Counted from the stretch's first letter, positions 35,819 through 45,007 are shown. The stretch: DNA of 64,000 bases from Orlajensenia leifsoniae (GCF_004570845.1 NZ_SPQZ01000003.1:62001-126000); one strand, 5' to 3'. The notes: a model not told the origin generated them from the letters alone. Numbers and translations are program-made.

Positions 35819-36511
35819 ATGTCGATCGCCCAGTACACCTCTCCCGACTCGCTCACCGATCTCGCCGCCGAGGCCCCGACGCTGCCGCCGCGCGTCCGCG
35901 CCGTGCCAGACGGAACCGAGGCCCGCGGCTTCGTGCTCTACGTCGGTTTCGACGAAGCCAAGGCAGCCGCATCCGGAACCACCCTCCACCGCGTCGTGGA
36001 GGCGCTGAAGGCTCTGGCCGCGGAGGTCGCCCCCGGCTCCGAGACCTACGCCGCCGTCGCCCTCGCCCCGCAGGGTGCTGGCGGACGCGACGTCGACGTC
36101 GTGCGCCTCGCCCTGCAGGACCCGTCGGCCCTCGCCAAGCACCGTCAGACTCCGGATGCCGCCGACCGCCACCCCGCCGGCGTGATCGTCGACATCTCAC
36201 GCAAGCGCGTGCTGCTCGACGGCGAATCGGCCGGACTCACCTACAAGGAGTTCGAACTGCTGCAGTACTTGGTGCTGCGCGAGGGCCGCACCATCGAGCG
36301 CGCCGAGCTCATCTCCTCGCTGTGGGACGCCGCGGGCGACGACGAGGTGCCGAACGAGCGCACCATCGACGTGCACGTGCGGCGTCTGCGCGCCAAGCTC
36401 GGCGCCTACGAGGACATCGTGCGCACGGTGCGCGGAGTCGGGTACCGCTTTGACCGCCACGCGGATGTCTCCATCCGTCAGGCGTCGACCCCGAGCCCCG
36501 ACCTGTACTGA
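35819..36511 (+). CDS. Winged-helix transcriptional regulator (OmpR/PhoB-type DNA-binding domain)
   Basis: 230 residues. The C-terminal part (about 120-218) is a Trans_reg_C domain: LTYKEFELLQYLVLREGRT, NERTIDVHVRRLRAKLG and VRTVRGVGYRF. The N-terminal 115 residues are not a response-regulator receiver; no phosphorylatable Asp pattern is evident and no kinase gene is near. ATG 35819 has GAAGGA upstream. It is read from the promoter at 35551 through the Cys-ending leader ORF, and lies 630 bases before the first flavin monooxygenase gene, so a role in sulfur or amino-acid control is plausible but unproven. Confidence 0.8.
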   Translation: MSIAQYTSPDSLTDLAAEAPTLPPRVRAVPDGTEARGFVLYVGFDEAKAAASGTTLHRVVEALKALAAEVAPGSETYAAVALAPQGAGGRDVDVVRLALQDPSALAKHRQTPDAADRHPAGVIVDISRKRVLLDGESAGLTYKEFELLQYLVLREGRTIERAELISSLWDAAGDDEVPNERTIDVHVRRLRAKLGAYEDIVRTVRGVGYRFDRHADVSIRQASTPSPDLY

Positions 36512-36520
36512 GCTCGTCAC

Positions 36521-36609
36521 GCTTCGACCGCGGACTTCGTCCGGGCCTCAGCGAGCGGTGCTCATGGACCCGCTCGCTGAAGGCCGAGCGAAGCGACCGC
36601 CCGAAGCGG
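36521..36609. repeat. Opposed A and B intergenic repeats
   Basis: An A element (GCTTCGACCGCGGACTTCGT...CAGCGAGCGG, 36521-36558) faces a reversed B element (CCGCTCGCTGAAGGCCGAGC...CCCGAAGC, about 36570-36607). They can pair over most of their length and lie between convergent genes, so they may end transcription from both sides. Confidence 0.65.
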
Positions 36610-36621
36610 AGCGGGAACGGC

Positions 36622-36960
36622 TCAGTGCTCGTGAGCTCCCGAGAGCTTGAACGCCAGCCGACCGTGGGTGTAGCCGCCGCCGGCCCTGATCGCCGTGGCG
36701 ACCCAGGCGGCCTCGGCCAGCTCGGCCTCATCGGCTCCGGCCTTCACGGCGTTCTTGCTGTGACCGTCGATGCAGTACACGCACTGGGTGGTGATCGAGA
36801 CGGCGAGGGCGATCAGCTCGCGGTACTTCAGCGGGATCGCTCGACCCTCCCGAGCGAACACGGCCTCGTCGAACGTCGCGAAGGCCGCGAGGATGTCGGG
36901 CGTGTGCTCCTTGTAGACCTGGGTGTACTGGCGGTCGGTGCTCTCGAAATACTCGCTCAT
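36622..36960 (-). CDS. Carboxymuconolactone decarboxylase / AhpD-like protein
   Basis: 112 residues, all-helical CMD fold. The redox motif CVYCIDGHSKNA (CxxC...H) indicates an AhpD-type alkylhydroperoxidase activity rather than a ring-cleavage decarboxylase. Start ATG 36960: a -10-like TTGACT with six bases precedes it, the local leaderless layout; an in-frame TTG 12 bases earlier is less likely because it lies in that -10. Confidence 0.8.
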   Translation of the reverse strand: MSEYFESTDRQYTQVYKEHTPDILAAFATFDEAVFAREGRAIPLKYRELIALAVSITTQCVYCIDGHSKNAVKAGADEAELAEAAWVATAIRAGGGYTHGRLAFKLSGAHEH

Positions 36961-37141
36961 GCCCTCAGTCAAGCCGACGGCCGTCGCGCATCCACGCCAG
37001 CGTGACGCCCTGTGACCGGAGCGTTCGCCGTGTTACGACGGCGCTTGGCATCGTCGGCCGCCGCTCTCAGGCTGGGGCGACGCGATACGAAGCGGGTACG
37101 CGCGAACGAAACGGCACGTCGACAAGGGAGCACCGAGAGCC

Positions 37142-38371
37142 ATGACCAGAACCATCGCCGTCGCCCTCGATGGAGCCGGCTGGCATCCGGCTGCCTGGCG
37201 CGAATCCGATGCCCGGCCTCGCGAGCTGTTCACGGCCCGGTACTGGCTCGACCTCGTGCGCACAGCCGAGAAGGGAGGGGTCGACTTCGTCACCATCGAG
37301 GACTCGCTCGGTCTGCAGTCGGCGGCATTCGCCCGCCCCGACGATCGCATCGACCAGGTGCGCGGCCGTCTCGACGCCCTGCTCATCGCCTCCTTCGTCG
37401 CTCCGCTGACCAGCCGCATCGGGCTCATCCCCACTGTCACGACGACCCACACCGAGCCGTTCCACGTGGCGACGGCCCTGCAGACCCTCGACTTCGCCAG
37501 CCTCGGCCGGGCCGGGTGGCGGCCGCAGGTCTCGGGCAGCGCCACGGATGCGTCCCTCATCGGCCGGCGGTCCTTCCCGCCGCTCACCATCGACCAGCTG
37601 AGCACGGCCGAGGGCATCGCCCTACAGGAGAGCCTGTTCGGTGAGGCCCGCGAGGCCATCGAGGTGGTGCGCCGCCTCTGGGACAGCTGGGAGGACGACG
37701 CCATCATCCGCGACGCATCCACCGGCCGCTTCATCGACCGCGACAAGCTGCACTACGCCGACTTCGAGGGCGAGTACTTCAGTGTGAAGGGCACCTCGAT
37801 CACGCCGCGTTCCCCGCAGGGCCAGCCCCTCGTGACGGTGCTCGCGCATCAGCGCATCCCGTACGAGCTGGCCGCGACCAGCGCCGACATCGTCTACGTC
37901 ACCCCGCGCACCGACGCCGCAGCCACATTCATCCGCGACGAGGTGCGCGACGCCGAAGCGCGTGTGGGCCGCGCCGGCCGCCCCCTGTCGCTCTACGCCG
38001 ACCTCGTCGTGCTGCTCGAGGACTCGCCCGCCGCCGCCCGGTCGGCCCTCGACAGGCTCGACGAGCAGAACGGCACACCGCTCGCATCCGACGCCCTGAT
38101 CTTCGCCGGAACGCCCGACGGGCTCATCGATCAGCTCGACGCCTGGACGGCGCTCGGCTACGACGGCTTCAGGCTGCGCCCGGCCCGCCTGCCGCACGAC
38201 CTCGTCGCCATCACCGAGAAGGTGCTCCCTCGGCTCGGGCGCGAGGACGCAGCGGCATCCGACGGCCGGACCCTGCGCGAACGCCTCGGCTTCGGCCGAG
38301 CCGAGAACCGCCACGCCAGCACGCCCGCCAGCAGCACGTCCGCCACCAGCACCCGGGAGACCGCAGCATGA
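37142..38371 (+). CDS. LLM-class flavin-dependent monooxygenase
   Basis: 409 residues of the bacterial luciferase-like TIM-barrel family that uses FMNH2 and O2. Seen are the N-terminal AEKGGVDFVTIEDSLG, TTTHTEPFHVATALQTLD and FASLGRAGW, and the LLM segment RRLWDSWEDDAIIRD. It starts with ATG after AAGGGAG and overlaps the next monooxygenase gene by 4 bases (ATGA). A Ser/Thr-rich tail of about 20 residues is variable. The substrate is unknown; pairing with an NtaA/SnaA-type partner suggests oxidation of an S- or N-containing compound. Confidence 0.88.
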   Translation: MTRTIAVALDGAGWHPAAWRESDARPRELFTARYWLDLVRTAEKGGVDFVTIEDSLGLQSAAFARPDDRIDQVRGRLDALLIASFVAPLTSRIGLIPTVTTTHTEPFHVATALQTLDFASLGRAGWRPQVSGSATDASLIGRRSFPPLTIDQLSTAEGIALQESLFGEAREAIEVVRRLWDSWEDDAIIRDASTGRFIDRDKLHYADFEGEYFSVKGTSITPRSPQGQPLVTVLAHQRIPYELAATSADIVYVTPRTDAAATFIRDEVRDAEARVGRAGRPLSLYADLVVLLEDSPAAARSALDRLDEQNGTPLASDALIFAGTPDGLIDQLDAWTALGYDGFRLRPARLPHDLVAITEKVLPRLGREDAAASDGRTLRERLGFGRAENRHASTPASSTSATSTRETAA

Positions 38372-39741
38372 CCACGACGCCTCGGCAGGTGCACCTGGCC
38401 GCCCACTTCCCGGGGGTGAACAACACCACCATCTGGAGCGACCCGAGCTCGCTCAGCCAGGTCGACTTCTCCTCGTTCGAGCACTTCGCCCGCAACGCCG
38501 AGCGCGGCCGCTTCGACTACCTCTTCCTCGCCGAGGGCCTGAGACTGCGCGAGCACCGCGGGCTCATCCACGATCTCGACGTCGTGGGGCGGCCGAACAC
38601 CCTCGCCATCCTCGCGGCCGTGGCCGCGGTCACCGAGCACATCGGGCTCGTGGGCACGCTCAGCGCCACCTTCAACGAGCCCTACGAACTCGCCCGCCAG
38701 CTCGCCACCCTCGACCACCTCTCGAACGGTCGCGCGGGGTGGAACGTGGTGACGTCATCCGACGCCTTCCACGGGGCGAACTTCCGCCGGGGCGGCTTCC
38801 TCGATCACAACGACCGCTACACCCGCGCCGCCGAGTTCGTGAGCCTGGCCAAGGAGTTCTGGGACAGCTGGAGCGAGGACGCCGTGGTGGCGGATGCAGC
38901 CACCGGACGTTTCCTCGCCGACGATGCCATCGACACCGTCAGCCACCAGGGAGCGCAGTTCGACGTGACGGGTCGGTTCAGCGTTCCCCGCAGCCCGCAG
39001 GGCTACCCGGTGATCGTGCAGGCAGGCGACTCCCCCGACGGCCGCGACTTCGCCGCCCGGCACGCCGAGGTCATCTTCTCCCTGCACAGCGCCTTCGAGG
39101 CCGGCCGCACCTTCTACTCCGACGTCAAGGGACGCCTGGCCGGATGGGGCCGCACCGAGGACTCGCTGAAGATCCTGCCCGGGGCCACCTTCGTCATCGG
39201 CGATTCGGCCGCGGATGCCGCTGAGAAGGCCCGCGAGACCACCCTCGCCCAGGTCAGTCACCAGACCGCGATCTCCACGCTCGAGCAGGTCTGGGGCCGT
39301 GACCTCAGCTCCTACGACGCCGACGGGCCGCTGCCCGACGCCGAGCCCGACCTCGACGGGCCGGGCATCTCGCGCGGGCGGGCCCGTCACACCCGCGACG
39401 TCGGCGCGCTCGTCGCCTCGTGGCGCGAGTTGGCGGAGGCCGAGGATCTCAGCATCCGCGAGCTGGTCATCCGCACGACGGGTCGGCAGAGCTTCGTCGG
39501 CACGCCCGACCACATCGCCTCCGAGATCGACCGCTTCGTGCAGAATCGGGCCAGCGACGGCTTCGTCATCGTGCCGACGACGAATCCCTACGGCCTCGAC
39601 GAGTTCGTCGATCGCGTCATCCCGCTGCTGCAGGAGCGCGGCGTGTACCGCACCGAGTACGCCGAGGAGGCGACGCTCCGCGAGAACCTCGGGCTGCCCG
39701 ATCCGCAGCCGGCACGCGCCGAGGTCCGCGACGTGGGCTGA
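38368..39741 (+). CDS. NtaA/SnaA/DszA-family FMN-dependent monooxygenase
   Basis: 457 residues, the longer luciferase-like subgroup that includes nitrilotriacetate, pristinamycin IIA and dibenzothiophene-sulfone monooxygenases and the B. subtilis enzymes for N-acetylated S-alkyl-cysteines. Characteristic segments: FDYLFLAEGLRLREH, LSNGRAGWNVVTS, YPVIVQAGDSPDGRDFAA. Coupled to the preceding gene by an ATGA overlap. FMNH2 must come from a separate reductase, which is not in this cluster. Confidence 0.88.
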   Translation: MTTTPRQVHLAAHFPGVNNTTIWSDPSSLSQVDFSSFEHFARNAERGRFDYLFLAEGLRLREHRGLIHDLDVVGRPNTLAILAAVAAVTEHIGLVGTLSATFNEPYELARQLATLDHLSNGRAGWNVVTSSDAFHGANFRRGGFLDHNDRYTRAAEFVSLAKEFWDSWSEDAVVADAATGRFLADDAIDTVSHQGAQFDVTGRFSVPRSPQGYPVIVQAGDSPDGRDFAARHAEVIFSLHSAFEAGRTFYSDVKGRLAGWGRTEDSLKILPGATFVIGDSAADAAEKARETTLAQVSHQTAISTLEQVWGRDLSSYDADGPLPDAEPDLDGPGISRGRARHTRDVGALVASWRELAEAEDLSIRELVIRTTGRQSFVGTPDHIASEIDRFVQNRASDGFVIVPTTNPYGLDEFVDRVIPLLQERGVYRTEYAEEATLRENLGLPDPQPARAEVRDVG

Positions 39742-39761
39742 GCAGCCCCTCTCGCCCTCGC

Positions 39762-41711
39762 TCAGGCCGGCTCGAGTGCCCGCTCGTCGCGCACTCGAGC
39801 CGCCTGTGCCAGGAGCGCCAGCGCCAGCGCGTCGTTCTGGCGGAACGGCAGTGCGTTGATCCCGGGCCGTGTGAACGCGCCGGATTCCGGGGCCGCTGTG
39901 AAGCTGCCGACGGCGAAGACCGACGGATGCTCCCGGCCGAGGTCGTCGACGAGCCTCGCGTGCTCGGGGTGGACCGTGATGCGCTCTGCTCCTGCACCGC
40001 GGGCCACCAGTTCGCGGAGCACGGGGTTGACGCTCGCCGCCGCGTGCGACTCGGGCAGCCAGGCGTCGACGAGGGCGGCGGCAGTCACCGATCCGGGCGC
40101 GCTCGGGCTGTCGGCGACGAAGCCGATGCCCTCCTCTGCCCGCACCCGCACGTCGGGTCCGAGGAAGCGCACGAGGCCGGCCTCGGCGAGCGCGAGCAGC
40201 TCCTCGAGCCGATGCCCGGGCGGGCCGCTGGCCACATAGGAGAAGTAGTGGTGCCAGTCGCGCGGCAGGGTCTCGGTGCGCGACCGCTCGTTCCAGGCAT
40301 CGCGCGGGATCTCGGCGACGGCCATGAAGGCGTAGAGCGTGGCGAGGAAGAGTCCCTGGGTCGCGCTGTGCCGCTGCTCGGTGCGCGAGGCGAGGTCGCC
40401 GGCGATGTGCGCACGCAGGCGCGCCTGCAGCTCGGCCGACGAGGCGAAGCTCTCGGTGGCGAGCGGCCGGTCGAAGCTCACGAGATCGAAGCGGTCTGCG
40501 GCATCCGGAACCGCCTGCGCGATGACGTCGAGCAGCTCGGCCGAATTCCACGGCAGGTTCCGGATGCTGCCGCTGAGCTCGGGCCAGTCGGCACCGACCC
40601 GATCGGGATGCCCGGTGGACAGCTCGCGGTAGTAGCCGAGCAGCTGCTCGGTCGCGACGAGCGGCCAGACGTCGTGGTCGAAGTCGAGGCTGCCGGATGC
40701 CGCCCCCAGCGCGGCGATGCGCTCGGGCGTCAGCACCTCCAGGCGTGGCGCATCGCCCTGCAGCGTCGACGTGATCTTCGAGCGATACGGCACGCCGCGA
40801 CGGGAGCCGAGGTGCGCGATCGGCTCCAGGCCCGACGGCCGGTAGACGAGGCGCCCGTCGGCGCCGCGCGAGAACGAGCCGCCCCGCCCCTCGAACAGCA
40901 GCACCACGAGGTCTGTGGCTGCCAGCCCCATGCCGCGCACGATCACGTCCTGGCCAGCGCGGATGCCGCTGAGGTCGGCGTCGGCGGTGAAGTCGGGGGC
41001 GACGTAGGTGAACCCGTTGCGACCGGCGAAGTCCAGCAACCGCCGCTCTCGCTCGCCGTGCTCTCGGGCGTTGTGGCCGACGGCGTAGACCACGATGTCG
41101 GCGTCGAGGGTCTCGCCGGTGTCGAGCTCGACGCGGTGAGTGTGGGCATGGGCATGGCTGGCGGCATCCGTCACCGACAGCACTGCAGCCGTGAGCACTG
41201 TGATGGCCAGGGAGTCCGGGGCATCGCGCACGATCGACTCGTGGAACCAGCCCAGGTAGGCGCTGTTGAGACGCCGGGTCGGGAAGCTCCCACCCTGCAG
41301 CGAGTCGATCTCGGCCTGCACCGCGGCATCCGTCACCGTGACCTCCGGTCGGAGTCCCGAACGCACCTCCTCGGCCCACTCGATCAGCGACGGCCCTGGA
41401 GACACCCGCCCGGCGATGCGACAGGACTCGTCGGTGAAGACCGTCACGTCCTTCGCCATCGAGTTGAGCTTGAGCAGGGGTGACTGGTCATGGCGCCAGA
41501 TGCGACCCGCTCCCGGCGGATGCGGGTCGACCAGGGTGACCTGCAGCGGCGGCGCGTCGCCGTCGCCGTCACCGGCCGAGCCCCCGCCCTGGTTCGCGGC
41601 CAGTCGCTCGAGGAGCATGACGGCGCGCGGGCCGGCCCCCACGATGACGATGCGCACGGGATCATCCACGGCAGCACGGCTCCCTTCTCGCCGGCTGGTC
41701 CGGCTCGGCAT
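39762..41711 (-). CDS. FAD/NAD(P)-binding protein (YdhS-like)
   Basis: 649 residues with an N-terminal Rossmann motif VIVGAGPRAVMLLERL and the family segment PHPPGAGRIWRHDQSP, then VVYAVGHNA and a second nucleotide-binding motif VIVRGMGLAATDLVVLLFEG. This is the large NAD_binding_9 type, of undefined chemistry, often placed beside uptake or monooxygenase genes. ATG 41711 is preceded by TAGCTT at 41718-41723 and six bases (leaderless layout). Convergent with the monooxygenase pair, divergent from the GNAT/oxidase genes. Confidence 0.82.
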   Translation of the reverse strand: MPSRTSRREGSRAAVDDPVRIVIVGAGPRAVMLLERLAANQGGGSAGDGDGDAPPLQVTLVDPHPPGAGRIWRHDQSPLLKLNSMAKDVTVFTDESCRIAGRVSPGPSLIEWAEEVRSGLRPEVTVTDAAVQAEIDSLQGGSFPTRRLNSAYLGWFHESIVRDAPDSLAITVLTAAVLSVTDAASHAHAHTHRVELDTGETLDADIVVYAVGHNAREHGERERRLLDFAGRNGFTYVAPDFTADADLSGIRAGQDVIVRGMGLAATDLVVLLFEGRGGSFSRGADGRLVYRPSGLEPIAHLGSRRGVPYRSKITSTLQGDAPRLEVLTPERIAALGAASGSLDFDHDVWPLVATEQLLGYYRELSTGHPDRVGADWPELSGSIRNLPWNSAELLDVIAQAVPDAADRFDLVSFDRPLATESFASSAELQARLRAHIAGDLASRTEQRHSATQGLFLATLYAFMAVAEIPRDAWNERSRTETLPRDWHHYFSYVASGPPGHRLEELLALAEAGLVRFLGPDVRVRAEEGIGFVADSPSAPGSVTAAALVDAWLPESHAAASVNPVLRELVARGAGAERITVHPEHARLVDDLGREHPSVFAVGSFTAAPESGAFTRPGINALPFRQNDALALALLAQAARVRDERALEPA

Positions 41712-41852
41712 CGTGCGAAGCTAACGGAGCGACGGATGCAGCAGCAACGCTCTGCGTCACGGTCGCGTCATGCGTCGACACCGCGGGTAATACAGCTCGC
41801 TCTCACCGTCGAGTCAGCACAATCGAAGGTAGAGAGAGAGGATCGCCCGCGA

Positions 41853-42875
41853 GTGACCAGCCCCATCGAGATCCGCCCCGCCCGTCCCGACGAGTACGAC
41901 GAGGTCGGGAGGGTGACCGAGCGCGCCTTCGCCGACGGACCGTACGGGCACCTTCCGGTCTCCTCCGAGCGGCGGGAGCTCGTGAACGACGTTGCAGCGC
42001 GGGCCGCATCTGGAGCCGTTCTCGTGGCCGTGGCGTCCGACGGCGCCATCATCGGAACCGCCACCCTCCTGCGCGCAGGAACACCGCAGTCGCGTCTGGC
42101 CGTCGGAGATGAGGCCGAACTGCGCCTGCTCGGCGTCACGGCCGCAGCGCGCGGGCTCGGCCTCGGTCGCGCGCTCGCCCTCGCAGCTGAGGAGGTCGCC
42201 CTCGGCTGGGGTGCGGCATCCGTGGTTCTCGACACCGGAACCCGCAATGTCGTGTCGCAGGCCCTGTATCGATCACTCGGCTACGAGCTGATCCCGAACC
42301 GGTCGTCCGAGCCGGACGGATCGCCCATCCAGCACGTCGAGTTCGTCAAGCCGCTGCGCGATCGCGACGACGTGCTGGTGAGGCTGGTGCGCCCCGACGA
42401 GTACGAGGCCGCCGCCGACCTGTCCGAGCGCGCGTACACGAGCGAGTACGACATCACCGAGAGCTACCGCGCCTCGATCCGGCAGATCGCCGAGCGGGCC
42501 GCGGAGCACCAGGTGTGGGTGGCCGTCGACACGACGACCGGCACGCTGCTCGGAGCCGTCGCGACGCCGCGACCCGGCCGCAGCATCTCTCCGCTCGCCC
42601 GCGACGGCGAACTCGACTTCAGGCTCCTCGCCGTCGACCCACCGGCACGCGGCCGCGGCATCGGCGCCCTGCTGACGCGGCACGTCATCGAGCTCGCGCG
42701 CCTCAGAGGCCTCGACCACGTCGTGATGAACAGCGGCCAGCAGATGGTGGGCGCCCACAGGCTCTACGAGAAACTCGGATTCGGCCGGCTGCCGGAGCGG
42801 GAGGGCTCCATCACCGAGGGTGGTCGCACCATCCAGCTGCTGGCGTTCACCATCCCCGTCGGAGCCGCCTCGTGA
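41853..42875 (+). CDS. Tandem GNAT acetyltransferase
   Basis: 340 residues containing two GNAT domains: the first (about 1-165) with acetyl-CoA motif LLGVTAAARGLGLGRAL, the second (about 168-340) with LLAVDPPARGRGIGALLTRH. Both keep the R/Q-x-x-G-x-G/A loop. Substrate unknown; an amino-group acetyltransferase would fit the S-alkylcysteine salvage route, where N-acetylation precedes oxidation. GTG 41853 start is the best fit to the first domain. The next gene starts inside its stop (GTGA). Confidence 0.82.
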   Translation: MTSPIEIRPARPDEYDEVGRVTERAFADGPYGHLPVSSERRELVNDVAARAASGAVLVAVASDGAIIGTATLLRAGTPQSRLAVGDEAELRLLGVTAAARGLGLGRALALAAEEVALGWGAASVVLDTGTRNVVSQALYRSLGYELIPNRSSEPDGSPIQHVEFVKPLRDRDDVLVRLVRPDEYEAAADLSERAYTSEYDITESYRASIRQIAERAAEHQVWVAVDTTTGTLLGAVATPRPGRSISPLARDGELDFRLLAVDPPARGRGIGALLTRHVIELARLRGLDHVVMNSGQQMVGAHRLYEKLGFGRLPEREGSITEGGRTIQLLAFTIPVGAAS

Positions 42876-43999
42876 CGGCATCCGGAACCGACACCGACGT
42901 CGTCGTCATCGGCGGCGGGGCGATGGGCTCCGCGACGGCCTGGCAGCTCGCCCGTCGCGGCACGCGGGTCACGCTCCTCGAGCGCTTCTCCCCGGGGCAC
43001 CGCAACGGCGCATCGCACGGGGCCTCGCGCAACTTCAACGTGAGCTACGGCGATCCGGTGCACCTGTCGCTCCTGGTCGAGTCGCTGCGTCTCTGGCGCG
43101 AACTCGAGGACGAGACGGATGCCGCCCTCCTCGCGCAGGTCGGAATCGTCAACCACGGCGACTACCCCGACATCGACCTCATCCAGCTCGCACTCGAGAC
43201 CGTCGGCATCCCGAGCGAGTTCCTGCCGGCGTCGGAGGCCTCATCCCGCTGGCCGGGCCTGCGCTTCGAGACCCGTGTGCTGCACACGCCGACGGCAGGT
43301 CGGCTGAACGCCGATGCCTCGGTCGCCGCGTTGCAGCAGGCCGCACGCGCCCGCGGAGCCGAGGTGCGCCACGACACCCGCGTGCTCTCCGTCGAGGTGC
43401 TCGGCGAGCACAGGGTGCGTGTCACGACGGAGACCGGCACGATCACCGCCCGTCACGCCGTCGTCACCGCCGGTGCGTGGACGCAGAAGCTCGTGGGCGG
43501 CATCGTCGACCTGCCGCCGCTCGTGGTCACGCAGGAGCAGCCGGCGCACTTCGCCGTGCTCGACACCTCCTTCGAGTGGCCGGGCTTCAACCATCGGCCC
43601 GGCCCGGAGGACTCCTGGTGGTACTCGGGCGTCTATGGCATGCACACGCCGGGCGAGGGCATCAAGGCCGGCTGGCACTGCGTCGGTCCCGTCGTCGACC
43701 CCGATGCGCGCGACTTCACCTCCGAGCCCGTCCAGCTGGCGGCCCTGCGCCGATACGCGCGGGAGTGGCTGCCGGGGGCTGACGCGGATGCCGCCGTCGA
43801 GATCAGCTGCACCTATACGACCACGCCCGACTCGACCTTCATTCTCGACTCCGTCGGCCCGATCACCGTCGGCGCCGGATTCTCGGGTCATGGCTTCAAG
43901 TTCACGCCGTCGATCGGCCGGGTGCTCGCCGACCTCACCATCGGACGGGCCGCCCCGGGAGTATTCTCGCTGGGGCGATTCTCGCCCGGCGGAGCGTGA
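42872..43999 (+). CDS. FAD-dependent amine oxidase, sarcosine / N-methyl-tryptophan oxidase type
   Basis: 375 residues of the DAO fold: VVVIGGGAMGSATAWQLARRG at the N-terminus, a GASHGASRNF segment near the covalent-flavin loop region, and the C-terminal GAGFSGHGFKFTPSIG typical of monomeric sarcosine oxidase/MTOX. It should oxidise a secondary N-alkyl amino acid to an imine with H2O2 release. Coupled to the GNAT gene by GTGA overlap. Confidence 0.85.
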   Translation: MTASGTDTDVVVIGGGAMGSATAWQLARRGTRVTLLERFSPGHRNGASHGASRNFNVSYGDPVHLSLLVESLRLWRELEDETDAALLAQVGIVNHGDYPDIDLIQLALETVGIPSEFLPASEASSRWPGLRFETRVLHTPTAGRLNADASVAALQQAARARGAEVRHDTRVLSVEVLGEHRVRVTTETGTITARHAVVTAGAWTQKLVGGIVDLPPLVVTQEQPAHFAVLDTSFEWPGFNHRPGPEDSWWYSGVYGMHTPGEGIKAGWHCVGPVVDPDARDFTSEPVQLAALRRYAREWLPGADADAAVEISCTYTTTPDSTFILDSVGPITVGAGFSGHGFKFTPSIGRVLADLTIGRAAPGVFSLGRFSPGGA

Positions 44000-44042
44000 C
44001 CGCCGCCCACCCGCATGCACGCCCCGCGCCATCTCGCGGGGC

Positions 44043-44067
44043 TCTGCGCCACCCGAAGAGGCGCAGA
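44043..44067. terminator. Hairpin after the amine oxidase gene
   Basis: TCTGCGCC (44043-44050) and GGCGCAGA (44060-44067) form a perfect 8-bp stem with a 9-base loop. It lies between the oxidase stop and the ribosome site of the next gene, and could attenuate or separate the two transcripts. Confidence 0.45.
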
Positions 44068-44112
44068 ACCACGCGAACTGGCGCACAACCAGGACCACCG
44101 AAGGAGAACACC

Positions 44113-44610
44113 ATGGCGGAGACCCCCTCGCTCACGATCGAGTCCGTGGTCTGGGACGACCCGCGCGCCGTGGCGCTCCGCACCGCCATGGACGAGGAGA
44201 TGGGCGCGCGCTACGCCTCGGCGTGGGACGACTGGGATCAGGCTGCCGCCGAGGAGGCGCGGAAGGCGCTGACACTGAACCCGGCCGACATCCGTGCGAC
44301 CTACCTGGCCGTCGTCGACGGCGAGGCCGTCGGCCACGCAGCCCTGCGCCGTCTCGGCCAGGAGTGGGAGCTGAAGCGCGTCGTCACCCTGCGCAGCCAC
44401 CGCGGACACGGCATCTCGAAGTCGCTGATCGAGGCCGTGGAAGCGGCAGCCGTGGCGGAGGACGCGACGCGGCTCATCCTGCAGACCGGCGACCGCCAGC
44501 CCGAGGCCGTGCGCCTCTACGAGTGGCTCGGCTACACGCCGATCCCCGTCTATGCGCCGTATGACGCCCTGCCGATGTCGCTCTGCTTCGCGCGCGAACT
44601 CACCCGCTGA
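44113..44610 (+). CDS. GNAT-family N-acetyltransferase
   Basis: 165 residues with one GNAT domain; the acetyl-CoA loop is VVTLRSHRGHGISKSLIEAV, and the C-terminal AVRLYEWLGYTPIP is typical. ATG 44113 follows AAGGAGAACACC, a strong ribosome site. Third acetyltransferase domain in a 3-kb stretch; substrate unknown. Confidence 0.85.
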   Translation: MAETPSLTIESVVWDDPRAVALRTAMDEEMGARYASAWDDWDQAAAEEARKALTLNPADIRATYLAVVDGEAVGHAALRRLGQEWELKRVVTLRSHRGHGISKSLIEAVEAAAVAEDATRLILQTGDRQPEAVRLYEWLGYTPIPVYAPYDALPMSLCFARELTR

Positions 44611-44617
44611 CCACACC

Positions 44618-44786
44618 GCTGATCGAGTAGCGACCGAGCGCAGCGAGGACGCGTATCGAGATCGCACCCGCGTCGGCGCGACGTTGAGAGTGGTCTCGAT
44701 ACGGCTGCTCGCTGTGCTCACGGCCTACTCGACCAGCGGGGACCGACGGCTGCTCGCTGCGCTCACGGCCTACTCGACCAGCGGGG
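44618..44786. repeat. Long inverted repeat with duplicated right arm
   Basis: Left arm 44618-44664 (GATCGAGTAGCGACCGAGCG, CAGCGAGGACGCGTATCGAG); right arm 44691-44741 (GGTCTCGATACGGCTGCTCG...TACTCGACCAGCGGGG); then a second, nearly identical copy of the distal half of the right arm at 44744-44786. Same family as 8311-8412. The tandem copy suggests slippage or recombination. Confidence 0.7.
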
Positions 44787-44835
44787 CGGCGGCGCGGGAG
44801 AGTAGCCTCCTGTCACCGACCAGAACGGAGTTCTC

Positions 44836-44940
44836 ATGACGGACAAGACGCCTGAGGAAGAGCGCATCCAGAAGGAGCAGGAGCGACGCGACGCCGAGAA
44901 GGCCCGCCTCGAGGCCGAGGAAGAGCGACGCCTGGAGTGA
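44836..44940 (+). CDS. 34-residue highly charged coiled-coil peptide
   Basis: ATG 44836, with CGGAG five bases upstream, encodes 34 residues of which about two thirds are Glu, Asp, Arg or Lys (EEERIQKEQERRDAEKARLE and on). It should form one amphipathic helix. A terminator hairpin follows at 44960. I do not recognise a family. The opposite strand also has an open frame rich in Leu, a result of complementary codons; the plus strand has the better ribosome site. Confidence 0.5.
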   Translation: MTDKTPEEERIQKEQERRDAEKARLEAEEERRLE

Positions 44941-44959
44941 CGCGTCCACGAACACGAAT

Positions 44960-44984
44960 GGCCCCTCTCCCACGGAGAGGGGCC
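44960..44984. terminator. Strong hairpin between micropeptide and ABC transporter genes
   Basis: GGCCCCTCTCC (44960-44970) and GGAGAGGGGCC (44974-44984), an 11-bp perfect stem with a CAC loop, between convergent genes. It is symmetrical and could serve both strands. Confidence 0.75.
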
Positions 44985-45007
44985 GTTCGCCGTTCAGGTC
45001 CGACAGC

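Noticed and set aside
44770-44973. Leu-rich membrane-like frame on the minus strand opposite the charged peptide
   Set aside because: Glu/Arg codons read backwards give Leu and Ala; the plus strand has the ribosome site and a following terminator.
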